64,000 nucleotides of DNA from Palleronia aestuarii (lineage in GTDB: Bacteria; Pseudomonadota; Alphaproteobacteria; Rhodobacterales; Rhodobacteraceae), in the NCBI RefSeq assembly GCF_003253995.1, contig NZ_QKZL01000009.1, positions 1 to 64,000 on the forward strand, read 5' to 3'. The notes under the pieces are model-generated. The model searched no databases. It worked only from the letters and a program-made list of their open reading frames with translations, and was not told the origin of the DNA. The first letter of the stretch is position 1. Each line of letters begins with the position of its first letter. Below, in pieces: positions 28,536-36,106 of the stretch. The translations under genes were made by a program, and so were the position numbers.

Positions 28536-29393
28536 ATGCTCGACACGCAGCGAAGCTATCACTGGCCGCTCATGGCCCGCGCCATCGAGCGGATCGACAG
28601 CGCCGAGGGGCGCGCCCTCAGCCTCGAGGAGATCGCGGCTGAGATGAACCTCTCCCCCGCCCATTTCCAGCGCCTCTTCAGCCGCTGGGTCGGGGTCTCG
28701 CCGAAGCGGTTCCAGCAATTCCTGACGCTCGGCCATGCCAAGTCGCTCCTCGCGGAGCGCTTCACGACGCTTCAAACGGCGGACGCCGTGGGCCTGTCCG
28801 GCGGCGGCCGGCTCCACGACCTGTTTCTCAGGTGGGAGGCAATGAGCCCCGGCGATTACGCTCGGCGCGGCGCGGGACTCACGCTCCGCTGGGGCTGGCA
28901 CGACAGCCCCTTCGGGCCCGTCCTCATCATGTCGACGGAGACGGGCATCTGCGGGCTCGCCTTCGCGGCGGAGACGGGTCGGGAGGCGGCATACGCCGAT
29001 CTCGCCGCCCGCTGGCCCGAGGCGCGCTTCGTCGAGGACGCGGCCGCGCAGGCCGGCTGGGCGGAGGCGGCCTTCGCCACCGGCGCGCACGAGACGCTCC
29101 CGCTCCACCTCATCGGGGCCCCGTTCCAGATCAAGGTCTGGGAAGCGCTCCTCGCGATCCCGTCCGGTCATGTCACGACCTACGGAGAGATCGCCTCGGC
29201 GATCGGCAAGCCCCGCGCCGTCCGGGCGGTCGGAACAGCCGTCGGACGCAATCCCGTCTCCTGGCTCATCCCCTGCCACCGCGCGCTCCGGGCCACCGGC
29301 GGCCTCGGCGGCTACCATTGGGGGTTGAGCGTCAAGCGGGCGATGCTGGCCGACGAAGCGGCCCGGCTCGACGATGCCATCGCGACACCGTGA
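28536..29393 (+). CDS. AraC-domain / O6-methylguanine-DNA methyltransferase fusion
   Basis: A 285-residue protein that resembles Ada without its zinc-binding N-terminal domain. Residues 10-105 are an AraC-type helix-turn-helix region (LSLEEIAAEMNLSPAHFQRLFSRW). The C-terminal half is the methyltransferase: FQIKVWEALLAIPSGHVTTYGE and the acceptor cysteine in IPCHR. It repairs O6-alkylguanine and may regulate its own gene. GAAGGAGGT lies 5 bases before the ATG. Divergent from nth, so two DNA-repair genes share a 123-bp intergenic region. Confidence 0.93.
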   Translation: MLDTQRSYHWPLMARAIERIDSAEGRALSLEEIAAEMNLSPAHFQRLFSRWVGVSPKRFQQFLTLGHAKSLLAERFTTLQTADAVGLSGGGRLHDLFLRWEAMSPGDYARRGAGLTLRWGWHDSPFGPVLIMSTETGICGLAFAAETGREAAYADLAARWPEARFVEDAAAQAGWAEAAFATGAHETLPLHLIGAPFQIKVWEALLAIPSGHVTTYGEIASAIGKPRAVRAVGTAVGRNPVSWLIPCHRALRATGGLGGYHWGLSVKRAMLADEAARLDDAIATP

Positions 29394-29498
29394 CGGGCAT
29401 TTCGTACCGCATCGTGCCTTTCCTCGTGCGGGACGCGTTTCCATCGCCTAATATGTCGGCCTCCGAGATGTGCATCCACGAGACCTGCGAGGACTGAC

Positions 29499-30149
29499 AT
29501 GATTTTGAGAAGAACCCCGCTGCTGGCCGCCTCCATGGGCCTTCTGGCGCTGGGCGCCTGCGTCAATTCCCAGACGGGGCAGCGCGACAATGCCCGGACC
29601 GGTGCGCTGATCGGCGCGGGCGTCGGTGCGCTCGCCGGCGGCCTCGACGGCAGCCACGACAGCGCGCTGCGCAGCGCCGCCATCGGCGCGGCCATCGGGG
29701 CGGGCACGGGCGCCGTCGCCGGCTCGTTCCTCGACCGGCAGGCGCAGGAGCTGCGCAACGATTTCAGCCAGGAAATCGACGTCATCAACACCGGCAACGA
29801 GCTGATCGTGCGGATGCCGCAGGACATCCTCTTCGCGGTGGACAGCGCCTCCGTCGGGCCGACGCTGCAAGGCGATCTCCGCGTGCTCGGCAACAGCCTC
29901 AACCGCTATCCCTCCTCCAACATCGAGGTGCAGGGCCATACCGACAATACCGGCTCCGCGGCCTACAACCAGAACCTGAGCGAGCGCCGCGCCGAATCCG
30001 TGGCCGCGATCCTCGAGGCCAACGGCGTCTCGCCCCGCCGCGTCTCCTCCGTGGGCTACGGAGAGAACCAGCCGCTGGCCTCCAACCTGTCTCCCCAGGG
30101 CCGCGCGCAGAACCGCCGCGTGCAGATCATCATCCGCCCGACGAGCTGA
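29499..30149 (+). CDS. OmpA-family lipoprotein with glycine zipper
   Basis: A 216-residue outer-membrane lipoprotein. The lipobox LALGAC gives a lipidated Cys at residue 21. A glycine-zipper segment (about 37-78, repeated GAxxGAxxG) could insert in the membrane. The C-terminal OmpA domain, with NIEVQGHTDNTG and LSERRAESVAAIL, binds peptidoglycan. It is similar to YiaD/Pal-type proteins that tether the outer membrane. A strong terminator follows. Confidence 0.93.
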   Translation: MILRRTPLLAASMGLLALGACVNSQTGQRDNARTGALIGAGVGALAGGLDGSHDSALRSAAIGAAIGAGTGAVAGSFLDRQAQELRNDFSQEIDVINTGNELIVRMPQDILFAVDSASVGPTLQGDLRVLGNSLNRYPSSNIEVQGHTDNTGSAAYNQNLSERRAESVAAILEANGVSPRRVSSVGYGENQPLASNLSPQGRAQNRRVQIIIRPTS

Positions 30150-30170
30150 GATCAGACTGCCTATAGTGAA

Positions 30171-30209
30171 GAAAAAGGCCCCGGACGTCACCGTCCGGGG
30201 CCTTTCTCA
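30171..30209. terminator. bidirectional intrinsic terminator
   Basis: A perfect 13-bp GC-rich stem (30175-30187 with 30192-30204, core GGCCCCGGACG), 4-nt loop, followed by TTTCTC on the plus strand and by TTTTTC on the minus strand. It separates the converging OmpA-lipoprotein gene and the FO operon and should stop both. Confidence 0.92.
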
Positions 30210-30233
30210 TTCAGATGCCCTGAGGCCGCGGCG

Positions 30234-30791
30234 TCAGTGCAGCTTGGCGTCGACCGTGGAGATCGATTCGTCGATGAGCCGGTTCTGCCGCTCCGCGTCC
30301 ATCTGCCGGATCAGCACGTCGCGCGCCGCGGCGATCGCCACGTCGACCGCCCGGTTGCGGACATCGCGCACCGCCTGTTCCTCCGCCGAAGCGATCTGCT
30401 CCTGCGCGGCGCGCTTGCGCCGCTCGAGGGCCGCTTCCATGTCGGCGAGCGCCTTGTCGGCCGAGGCCTGCGCATCCTTGCGCGCGGCCGAGACGATGCG
30501 GTCGGCCTGGTCCTGCACGTCCTTCTGCTTGCGCTCGTAGGTGGCGAGCAGCGTCTGCGCCTCCTCGCGCAGCTCCCGCGCTTCCGCGAGATCGGAGCGG
30601 ATGCCCTCCGCGCGATTGTCGAGCATCTTGCCCACCGTGCCCGGCACCCGGTACCACAGCAGGATGCCGATGAAGACCAGGAAGCCCAGCAGCACGACGA
30701 AATCGGTGTTGTTGAGGCTGAAGAAGGGCCCGGTCGCGGCGAGTGCCGGACCGGGGATCAGAAGCGCTGTACCTGTCGCAAGACGTCTCAT
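30234..30791 (-). CDS. atpF: ATP synthase FO subunit b
   Basis: A 185-residue peripheral-stalk subunit. A signal-like N-terminus precedes one membrane helix (about 28-47, [19 protein letters not shown]), followed by a long charged coiled-coil helix rich in Ala, Glu, Gln and Arg that reaches the F1 head. Last gene of the FO operon. Its ATG overlaps the atpF' stop (ATGA). Confidence 0.95.
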   Translation of the reverse strand: MRRLATGTALLIPGPALAATGPFFSLNNTDFVVLLGFLVFIGILLWYRVPGTVGKMLDNRAEGIRSDLAEARELREEAQTLLATYERKQKDVQDQADRIVSAARKDAQASADKALADMEAALERRKRAAQEQIASAEEQAVRDVRNRAVDVAIAAARDVLIRQMDAERQNRLIDESISTVDAKLH

Positions 30792-31342
30792 CGGCTGCGC
30801 TCCTCCATTCTCTCGTCCACCGCCGCGTTGACCGCTTCGCTGTCCGCCTGTCCGCCGAGCGCGGCGACGAGCGCCTCCGCGGTCTCCTTCGCGACCTCCT
30901 CGACATTGGCCATCGCGCTGTCGCGGATCTCCGCGATGCGCGTTTCGCTCTCGGCGACCTGTTCCGCGATCTCGCGGTCGGCCTCCTCCTGCTTCTCGTC
31001 GAGGGTGGCCTGCATCTCGGCGCGGTTCTTCTCGGCGATCCGCTGGGCTTCCGCCCGCGCATCGGCGAGCGCCTTGTCGTAGGCCTTCTCCGCGTCCGCC
31101 GCCTTGAGCTTCAGCTCTTCCGCGGCGGCGATATCGTTGGTGATCGTGCCCTGCCGTTCGGCCAGGACCGCCCCGATCCGCGGCAGCGCAACGCGCGCAA
31201 GCACGAAATAGATCGCGACGAGCGCGATGATCAGCCAGAAGATCTGGTTCGGAAAGGTCGAAAGGTCGAGCTGCGGCATGCCGGTGCCATCGGCAACGGC
31301 ATCGCCCGTTCCGAGGACCGATTCTACTTCTTCGTGCTCCAT
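30788..31342 (-). CDS. atpF': ATP synthase FO subunit b' (second stalk subunit)
   Basis: A 184-residue paralogue of subunit b, found in photosynthetic bacteria and alphaproteobacteria, which pairs with b to form a heterodimeric stalk. About 25 N-terminal residues precede [24 protein letters not shown], the b' membrane helix, then a long coiled coil (residues 55-175). Also named AtpG or AtpX in some annotations. Confidence 0.95.
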   Translation of the reverse strand: MEHEEVESVLGTGDAVADGTGMPQLDLSTFPNQIFWLIIALVAIYFVLARVALPRIGAVLAERQGTITNDIAAAEELKLKAADAEKAYDKALADARAEAQRIAEKNRAEMQATLDEKQEEADREIAEQVAESETRIAEIRDSAMANVEEVAKETAEALVAALGGQADSEAVNAAVDERMEERSR

Positions 31343-31400
31343 CGCGCGCTCCGTCTGGGTGAGCCCGCCGCCAGGACCTGGTCCGGCGGCGGAACCGGGA

Positions 31401-31637
31401 TCAGGCGGCGAACATCAGCAGCAGCGCGATGAGGAACGAGAAGATCCCGAGCGCTTCCGCGAAGGCGATGCCGATGAAGAGCGTCGCGGTCTGGCCGGCC
31501 GCGGCGGAGGGGTTGCGCAGCGCACCCGAGAGGAAGTTCGCGGCCACGTTGCCGACGCCGAGCGCCGCGATGCCCGCACCGAGGCCCGCGATCCCGGCCC
31601 CGATGAACTGGCCCATGCTTGCGATATCGCCTTCCAT
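31401..31637 (-). CDS. atpE: ATP synthase FO subunit c
   Basis: A 78-residue proteolipid of two membrane helices joined by a polar loop (RNPSAA). The proton-carrying acidic residue is E61 in the second helix (FAEALGIF). The glycine-rich first helix ([17 protein letters not shown]) allows tight packing in the c-ring. AAGGAG precedes the ATG. Confidence 0.97.
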   Translation of the reverse strand: MEGDIASMGQFIGAGIAGLGAGIAALGVGNVAANFLSGALRNPSAAAGQTATLFIGIAFAEALGIFSFLIALLLMFAA

Positions 31638-31694
31638 GATCTTTCTCCTTGAATTGGAAGCGTTGGTGGTCCGGTCGGCGCCGTGGCGGGACCG

Positions 31695-32498
31695 TCAGTG
31701 GGACGGATGCAGCGCATCCTTCAGATAGACGCAGGTCAGCATCACGAAGACGTAGGCCTGGATGAACGCGACCAGCACCTCGAGCGCGTAGATCGCCGTG
31801 ATCGCGAGCACCGGCACGAAGGCGAAGAGGCCGAGCGCCCCGGCGAAGCCCGCGAAGACCTTGAGGACCGCGTGGCCGGCCATGATATTGCCCGCAAGCC
31901 GGATCGAATGGCTCACCGGCCGCACGAAATACGAGATCAGCTCGATCAGGGCCAGGACCGGCCGCAGGATCAGCGGCGCCTCCGACACCCAGAAGAGGCC
32001 GAGAAAGCCCATGCCGTGCTTGACGAAACCGAGGATCGTCACGCCGAAGAAGACGAGGAGCGCCAGAACCGCGGTCACGGCGATGTGGCTCGTCGGCGCG
32101 AAGGAGGTGGGGATCAGCGCCAGCAGGTTCGCCATCACGATGAACATGAAGAGCGTCATGACATAGGGGAAGTACTTGATCCCGTCGCGGCCCGTCACGT
32201 CGTGGACCATCTTGTAGACGAAACCGTAGGACAGCTCGGCCATCGATTGCGCGCGGGTCGGCACGACGTTGCGCCCCCGCGTGGTCACGACGAGCAGCAG
32301 GACGGTGCAGAGAACGGCGAGCGCCATCCAGACCGTGGCGTTCGTCACGGTGAACATGCCGACGGGTCCATCGGAGAAGAACGGCTGGACCACGAACTGG
32401 TCCATCGGGTGGATGTTGAACCCGCTATGCTCCACGCCGTCATGGCTCGCATAGCCCTCGGCAGTGCCTGCGGCCATCTCGGCTCCGTCCTGCGCCAT
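31695..32498 (-). CDS. atpB: ATP synthase FO subunit a
   Basis: A 267-residue membrane subunit forming the proton half-channels. The essential arginine is in the helix [16 protein letters not shown], and the C-terminal helix includes [17 protein letters not shown]. The open frame extends 70 codons further; the ATG at 32498 matches the family start and follows atpI by 2 bases. The order atpI-atpB-atpE-atpF'-atpF is the standard alphaproteobacterial FO operon. Confidence 0.97.
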   Translation of the reverse strand: MAQDGAEMAAGTAEGYASHDGVEHSGFNIHPMDQFVVQPFFSDGPVGMFTVTNATVWMALAVLCTVLLLVVTTRGRNVVPTRAQSMAELSYGFVYKMVHDVTGRDGIKYFPYVMTLFMFIVMANLLALIPTSFAPTSHIAVTAVLALLVFFGVTILGFVKHGMGFLGLFWVSEAPLILRPVLALIELISYFVRPVSHSIRLAGNIMAGHAVLKVFAGFAGALGLFAFVPVLAITAIYALEVLVAFIQAYVFVMLTCVYLKDALHPSH

Positions 32499-32500
32499 CT

Positions 32501-32827
32501 TCAGCCCTCTTCCCTGTCGCGCGGCGCCCTCTCGGCGTCGGCCTGGATCTCCTTCGCGGTGCGCAGCATCACGTTCACGCCGGCCGCAAGGCCCAGAAGC
32601 ACGAACAGCACCAGAAAGAGGGGCAGCGTCCCGAAAAGGGTATCGAGCCCGTATCCGATGCCGAGGCCGATCAGAAGACCCGCCACGAGTTCCGTCACCA
32701 TCCTCCACGCCATGTTGGCCATGGAGTAATGTTCGTCAGACCGGGGCCCCGGATCCTGCGCGCGCCGCGCGGCCGCGAGGCGCTTCTCTAGCGCCTCCAT
32801 CCGTGCGCGGGTCGCGTCATCGACCAT
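32501..32827 (-). CDS. atpI: ATP synthase assembly protein I
   Basis: A 108-residue protein with two membrane helices (about 45-65 and 70-92) and the alphaproteobacterial AtpI signature [24 protein letters not shown]. It assists c-ring assembly. The ATG at 32827 is preferred; an in-frame GTG at 32857 would add 10 residues. First gene of the FO operon; its promoter should lie in 32828-33020, shared with the divergent ArsR gene. Confidence 0.9.
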   Translation of the reverse strand: MVDDATRARMEALEKRLAAARRAQDPGPRSDEHYSMANMAWRMVTELVAGLLIGLGIGYGLDTLFGTLPLFLVLFVLLGLAAGVNVMLRTAKEIQADAERAPRDREEG

Positions 32828-33020
32828 GCGAAGACCCCCGATCGTTCGGCCGGACACTAGGAAGCCGGCCTGCGGGTGTCAAGCAGGCGATCCTTCCCCT
32901 CAAGCAACTGATAAGTATCGTATTTATTTGCCGAGGTGTCCGGAAAGCGCGATCCGTGATGCGCGGCGCACATTCAACCGCGAAGTTGACCATCGCGACG
33001 CTCTGTGGGACGGAAACGGG

Positions 33021-33356
33021 ATGAACGTCACGCTCGACATGGTCTTCTCGGCGCTCGCGGACCCCACGCGACGGCGCATCCTCGCGATGCTGCTGGAGGA
33101 CGACATGGCGGTGAGCGATGTGGCGGCGCCGTTCGAGATGTCGCTCGCCGCGATCTCGAAACATCTCGCGATCCTCGGCCGGGCGCGCCTGATCGTACAG
33201 GAGCGCCGCGGCCGGGTCGTATGGTGCAAGCTGGACCCGAGCGCGCTTCGCGCGGCCACGGTCTGGATGCAGGGATTCGGGCAGTTCGAACCGGTCGAAC
33301 TCGATGCCTACGAGCGTTTCCTCGCGGCGGAGGCGCTCACAGGCGCGCCCGAATGA
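33021..33356 (+). CDS. ArsR-family transcriptional regulator
   Basis: A 111-residue winged-helix repressor. The N-terminus VFSALADPTRRRILAMLLEDD and recognition helix MSLAAISKHLAIL are typical ArsR/SmtB features. The metal-binding Cys pair of ArsR is absent (the only Cys is in VWCKLD), so it probably senses something other than a soft metal; this type often sits with SRPBCC (AHSA1) genes, which are not present here. Divergent from atpI. Confidence 0.9.
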   Translation: MNVTLDMVFSALADPTRRRILAMLLEDDMAVSDVAAPFEMSLAAISKHLAILGRARLIVQERRGRVVWCKLDPSALRAATVWMQGFGQFEPVELDAYERFLAAEALTGAPE

Positions 33357-33363
33357 TCGGCTA

Positions 33364-33432
33364 TCAGAGAACGAAGCCGACGATGGCCACGATGATGACG
33401 ACGAGGCCGACGAGATAGATGATACGATTCAT
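33364..33432 (-). CDS. 22-residue single-pass membrane miniprotein
   Basis: On the minus strand, ATG at 33432 to TGA at 33364-33366 encodes MNRIIYLVGLVVIIVAIVGF followed by VL. The whole chain after the Arg is one hydrophobic helix. A GGAG lies 10 bases upstream of the ATG. I recall similar 20-25-residue miniproteins starting MNRIIYLVGL in Rhodobacterales genomes, usually unannotated because of length. Function unknown. It is convergent with the ArsR gene, stops 7 bases apart. Confidence 0.65.
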   Translation of the reverse strand: MNRIIYLVGLVVIIVAIVGFVL

Positions 33433-33488
33433 GGTCTTCTCCGGGATTTGTTCGGACCAACCCGCATCGCAGGACACGGTTCCAAGAT

Positions 33489-33514
33489 TAAAAAAAGGCG
33501 CCTGAGCGCCTCTT
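33489..33514 (-). terminator. intrinsic terminator
   Basis: On the minus strand a 6-bp stem AGGCGC/GCGCCT with loop TCAG is followed by an uninterrupted run of T (complement of 33489-33495). It lies 48 bases downstream of the poly-Asp secreted-protein gene and should end its transcript before the 22-residue miniprotein gene. Confidence 0.88.
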
Positions 33515-33558
33515 TCCTTCGTTCGTAACTGCCGTTCCCGACGGGTCGGGTGACGGGA

Positions 33559-33858
33559 TCAGTTGTCCGTCGACGTCGTGGTGGAGCCGTTGTCGTCGTC
33601 GTCGTCATCGTCGGCGATCGCCGCGATGATGCCGGCCGCGGCGATGACGCCACCGATGGCCGCGACGGTTCCGAGCGTGCCGAGACCGCCGACGCCGGAG
33701 CTGCCCGGGTTGCTCGGGGCAAGGGTCACGACTGCGCATTCCGGGGCATTGGGCGTGACGTTGCAATCGACCACCGGTGCCAGACTTCCGGCCAGTGCGG
33801 TCTGCGAGAAGAGAACGACGGCGGAAGTAGCGCCAGCGATAACGTTGCGAACTTTCAT
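33559..33858 (-). CDS. small secreted protein with Gly/Ala helix and poly-Asp tail
   Basis: A 99-residue protein. Residues 1-23 are a signal peptide (cleavage after ALA). Two cysteines (C32, C41) could form a disulfide. A Gly/Ala/Ile-rich hydrophobic stretch (about 53-82) is followed by seven consecutive Asp and a Ser/Thr-rich end. The hydrophobic-then-acidic order suggests a membrane-associated protein with an acidic, possibly cation-binding tail. No family recognised. It has its own terminator and a leader inverted repeat. Confidence 0.7.
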   Translation of the reverse strand: MKVRNVIAGATSAVVLFSQTALAGSLAPVVDCNVTPNAPECAVVTLAPSNPGSSGVGGLGTLGTVAAIGGVIAAAGIIAAIADDDDDDDNGSTTTSTDN

Positions 33859-33890
33859 TGATGCCCCCTTTGGGATGTATTCTACAAATC

Positions 33891-33910
33891 GATCTCTAGT
33901 CGCAGAGATC
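33891..33910. promoter_or_regulatory. inverted repeat upstream of the poly-Asp protein gene
   Basis: GATCTCT and AGAGATC are separated by 6 bases, a perfect 7-bp dyad 33 bases upstream of the ATG. It could be an operator or a 5' leader hairpin. No named regulator is assigned. Confidence 0.35.
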
Positions 33911-34023
33911 CGGCCACGCAAGCGCCCCGCGAGCCGATATGGCAGGACTACAACACTTTTTTTCGGGCATTTGTCAGTTTTCTTATCGGCGTTGGCGGCA
34001 TCGCGCCGATGCTGTCATTCTGC

Positions 34024-34920
34024 TCATTCGACCTCGAAATTCGACCAGCCTTTCGCCTCTGACTTGAGAAATGCAAGGAAAGATTGAACCTTCGTGGTCC
34101 GGTGCAGGTCCATGTGGGTCACGAGCCAGAAGTGCGCCGTCCATTCCGGACGCGGCGCCATGACCCGCACGAGCGTCTCGCCCGGAGGCGCGTCGTGCGT
34201 CGAGATGAAACCGATTCCCGCCCCCGCCTCGACCGCATCACGCAGCACCCGGTCGTCGGTCGCCCGGAAGACGAGTCGCTCTGCGGGCACCGTCTCATGC
34301 AGCCAACGGTAGAACGGCGCGGGCGTCTCCGGGTTGTCGTGGACGATGAAATCGTGCGTCGCGAGGTCCGCGTCGCTTTCGGGCATGCCGCGGCGTTCGA
34401 GATAATCGCGCGTGGCGTACAGCGCGAAATGGGCCTCGCCGAAGGGCTGAACGACGTTGTCGGGCTCCTCGGACGCCGCGCCCGCCCGGATCGCGACGTG
34501 CGCCTCCCCGTATTGCAGCCGGTAGAGGCGCTCGCTCGTCAGCGACCGGACGACGAGGCCCGGATGGCGCGCCTGGAACTTGACCAGGATCGGCGTGAGG
34601 AGAGCCGAGAAGGTGGCAAGCGACGTGATGACGAGCTCGCCCGCGACGCTCTCCCCCGCGCCGCGGATCCGGCCCGAGAGCTGGGTGAACTGATCCTCCG
34701 TCGCCTGGGCCACGCGCAAGAGGTCCGCGCCGGCCTCCGTCGGGGTGTAGCCCCGCGCGTGCCGCTGGAAGAGCCGGACCCCCATCCGTCCCTCCAGCGC
34801 ATCCACGTGCCGGATCACCGTGGAATGATGGACGCCCAGCGCCTCCGCGGCACCGCTCACCGTGCCGATCCGCGCGACGTGGAACGCCGTCCGGATCTCG
34901 TCCCAGTTCGTGATCGACAT
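34024..34920 (-). CDS. LysR-family transcriptional regulator
   Basis: A 298-residue regulator. The helix-turn-helix is near residues 18-40 (GTVSGAAEALGVHHSTVIRHVDALE) and the effector-binding domain covers residues 90-290. The sequence resembles the branch with a short HTH spacing found in Rhodobacterales. Ligand unknown. GGAGAGG precedes the ATG at 34920; two ATGs upstream in frame lack such a site. LysR genes usually regulate a divergent neighbour, here the small secreted-protein gene at 35075. Confidence 0.9.
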   Translation of the reverse strand: MSITNWDEIRTAFHVARIGTVSGAAEALGVHHSTVIRHVDALEGRMGVRLFQRHARGYTPTEAGADLLRVAQATEDQFTQLSGRIRGAGESVAGELVITSLATFSALLTPILVKFQARHPGLVVRSLTSERLYRLQYGEAHVAIRAGAASEEPDNVVQPFGEAHFALYATRDYLERRGMPESDADLATHDFIVHDNPETPAPFYRWLHETVPAERLVFRATDDRVLRDAVEAGAGIGFISTHDAPPGETLVRVMAPRPEWTAHFWLVTHMDLHRTTKVQSFLAFLKSEAKGWSNFEVE

Positions 34921-35074
34921 CGCCTCTCCGTCCGCCTGGCCCCCAAGCTCCGCCTGACTGTGCATCAGAACACGGTTGCCGTGCAATCGGGGACCTTTTG
35001 AGCAGCAGCGCAGGGCCTACCTGTCATCCAGACGGCGCGGCCCCGGCCCGCCACAATGAACAAGGACTTATATC

Positions 35075-35329
35075 ATGAACCGTCTCATACTCGCCGCCAC
35101 CGCCGCCGCGACCCTCGGCATGGCCCCCGCCTACGCGCAGAACCTCACGCAGGTCCCGGTCCAGTACCCGTTCCTCGCCAACAACGCCAATTCCAACGCC
35201 CCGGCGCCCAGCACGAGCGGCGCCACCGCGGCGGAGATCTCGGCCAACCAGGCGGCCGGGCAGTACTTCTCCGACGAGACCAACCTCAGCCCCCGCGCAA
35301 TCGTGATCCTGCAGCGCATCGCGCTGTAG
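35075..35329 (+). CDS. small secreted protein of unknown function
   Basis: An 84-residue protein with a clear signal peptide (cleavage after AYA at residue 21) and a mature part of about 63 residues rich in Asn, Ala, Ser and Thr, with the closing block SPRAIVILQRIAL. AAGGA precedes the ATG and a terminator follows. No family recognised. It lies divergent to the LysR gene, which may control it. Confidence 0.65.
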   Translation: MNRLILAATAAATLGMAPAYAQNLTQVPVQYPFLANNANSNAPAPSTSGATAAEISANQAAGQYFSDETNLSPRAIVILQRIAL

Positions 35330-35344
35330 GATTGAGCGCCCCAG

Positions 35345-35374
35345 GGGCCGCCCGAACGGGGCGGCCCTTCTTCT
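35345..35374 (+). terminator. probable intrinsic terminator
   Basis: A 9-bp perfect stem (GGGCCGCCC with GGGCGGCCC), a 5-nt loop, then TTCTTCT. The U-tract is interrupted by C, so strength is uncertain. Follows the small secreted-protein gene. Confidence 0.65.
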
Positions 35375-35428
35375 AGCCGGTTCCGGTCTATGGTATGACG
35401 GCCTCCGAACGCCCATCAGGAGACCCCC

Positions 35429-35932
35429 ATGACCCCGCTCTACCGCAATATCGCCATCGCCGCCGCGCTGATCGTCCTGCCGGCCGCGGCCACCGCCGCC
35501 GCGGGTCCCGACCGGGTCCGCGCCCTTCCCGGACGGATCGGAACGCGGGTCCGCGACTGGTGGGAGGACGACAATCTCGAAGGCAACTTCAAGCGTCTCG
35601 CCGCCCGGCTCGACGACCTGACCGACCAGATCGAGAGCTACGCGCGCCCAACGCCGGAGCCGTCGGGCATGGTCGGCCGCATCATGGCGCTCCTCGGCGT
35701 GGCCGTCCTGGTTCCCGCCGCGATCACCGCGCTCGTCGCCCCCGACCGCGTGCGCGAGGTCCGCGACCGGGCCGATGCGTGGTGGAAGGGCGACGACGAG
35801 GTCGATCCCGAGGCCGAGCTTCGCGGCCTGTCCGAACGGCTCGAATCCCTTACGGGCGATCTGGAGCGGCAGCGCCGCAACTCGTTCGACACCGTGACCG
35901 AGGCCGCCCGCAAGGCCCGCGACGACAGCTGA
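35429..35932 (+). CDS. membrane protein with an internally duplicated WW-acidic motif
   Basis: A 167-residue protein. A signal peptide or anchor (residues 1-24) is followed by a segment with PDRVR, then WWEDD and a helix ending ARLDDLTDQIE. A second membrane helix (about 80-104) is followed by a repeat of the same pattern: PDRVR, WWKGDD and SERLESLTGDLE. It therefore looks like a duplication of a helix-plus-amphipathic-helix unit. AGGAG lies 8 bases before the ATG. No named family recognised. Confidence 0.65.
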   Translation: MTPLYRNIAIAAALIVLPAAATAAAGPDRVRALPGRIGTRVRDWWEDDNLEGNFKRLAARLDDLTDQIESYARPTPEPSGMVGRIMALLGVAVLVPAAITALVAPDRVREVRDRADAWWKGDDEVDPEAELRGLSERLESLTGDLERQRRNSFDTVTEAARKARDDS

Positions 35933-35942
35933 TCCACGCCGG

Positions 35943-35971
35943 TTGACTTCCGGGGCGGCGCGGCGTATCCG
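35943..35971 (+). promoter_or_regulatory. candidate sigma-70-type promoter of ffh
   Basis: TTGACT (35943-35948), a 17-base spacer and TATCCG (35966-35971). It is the best-spaced candidate upstream of ffh and would give a leader of about 130 nt. Confidence 0.45.
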
Positions 35972-35980
35972 CGCCCAGAT

Positions 35981-36060
35981 CCGGAAGCCCGCCAGACTTC
36001 CGGTCCCGGCCTTGCGCCGGGATCGCCTCCCGCCAGCGCGTTGCGCCCGCGGGAGCGATC
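35981..36060 (+). promoter_or_regulatory. structured leader of ffh
   Basis: Three hairpins can be drawn: CCGGAAG/CTTCCGG (35981-36003, 9-nt loop), CCCGGC/GCCGGG (36004-36022), and a long rod of about 15 bp between 36021 and 36060 with an apical GCGC/GCGC. The last two overlap by 2 bases, so they compete slightly. A conserved ffh leader would fit autoregulation of SRP, but this is unproven. Confidence 0.4.
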
Positions 36061-36106
36061 GTCGTTTGGCGAGGCCCATTCGGGGCATTGATGCAAGGGG
36101 ACGCGG

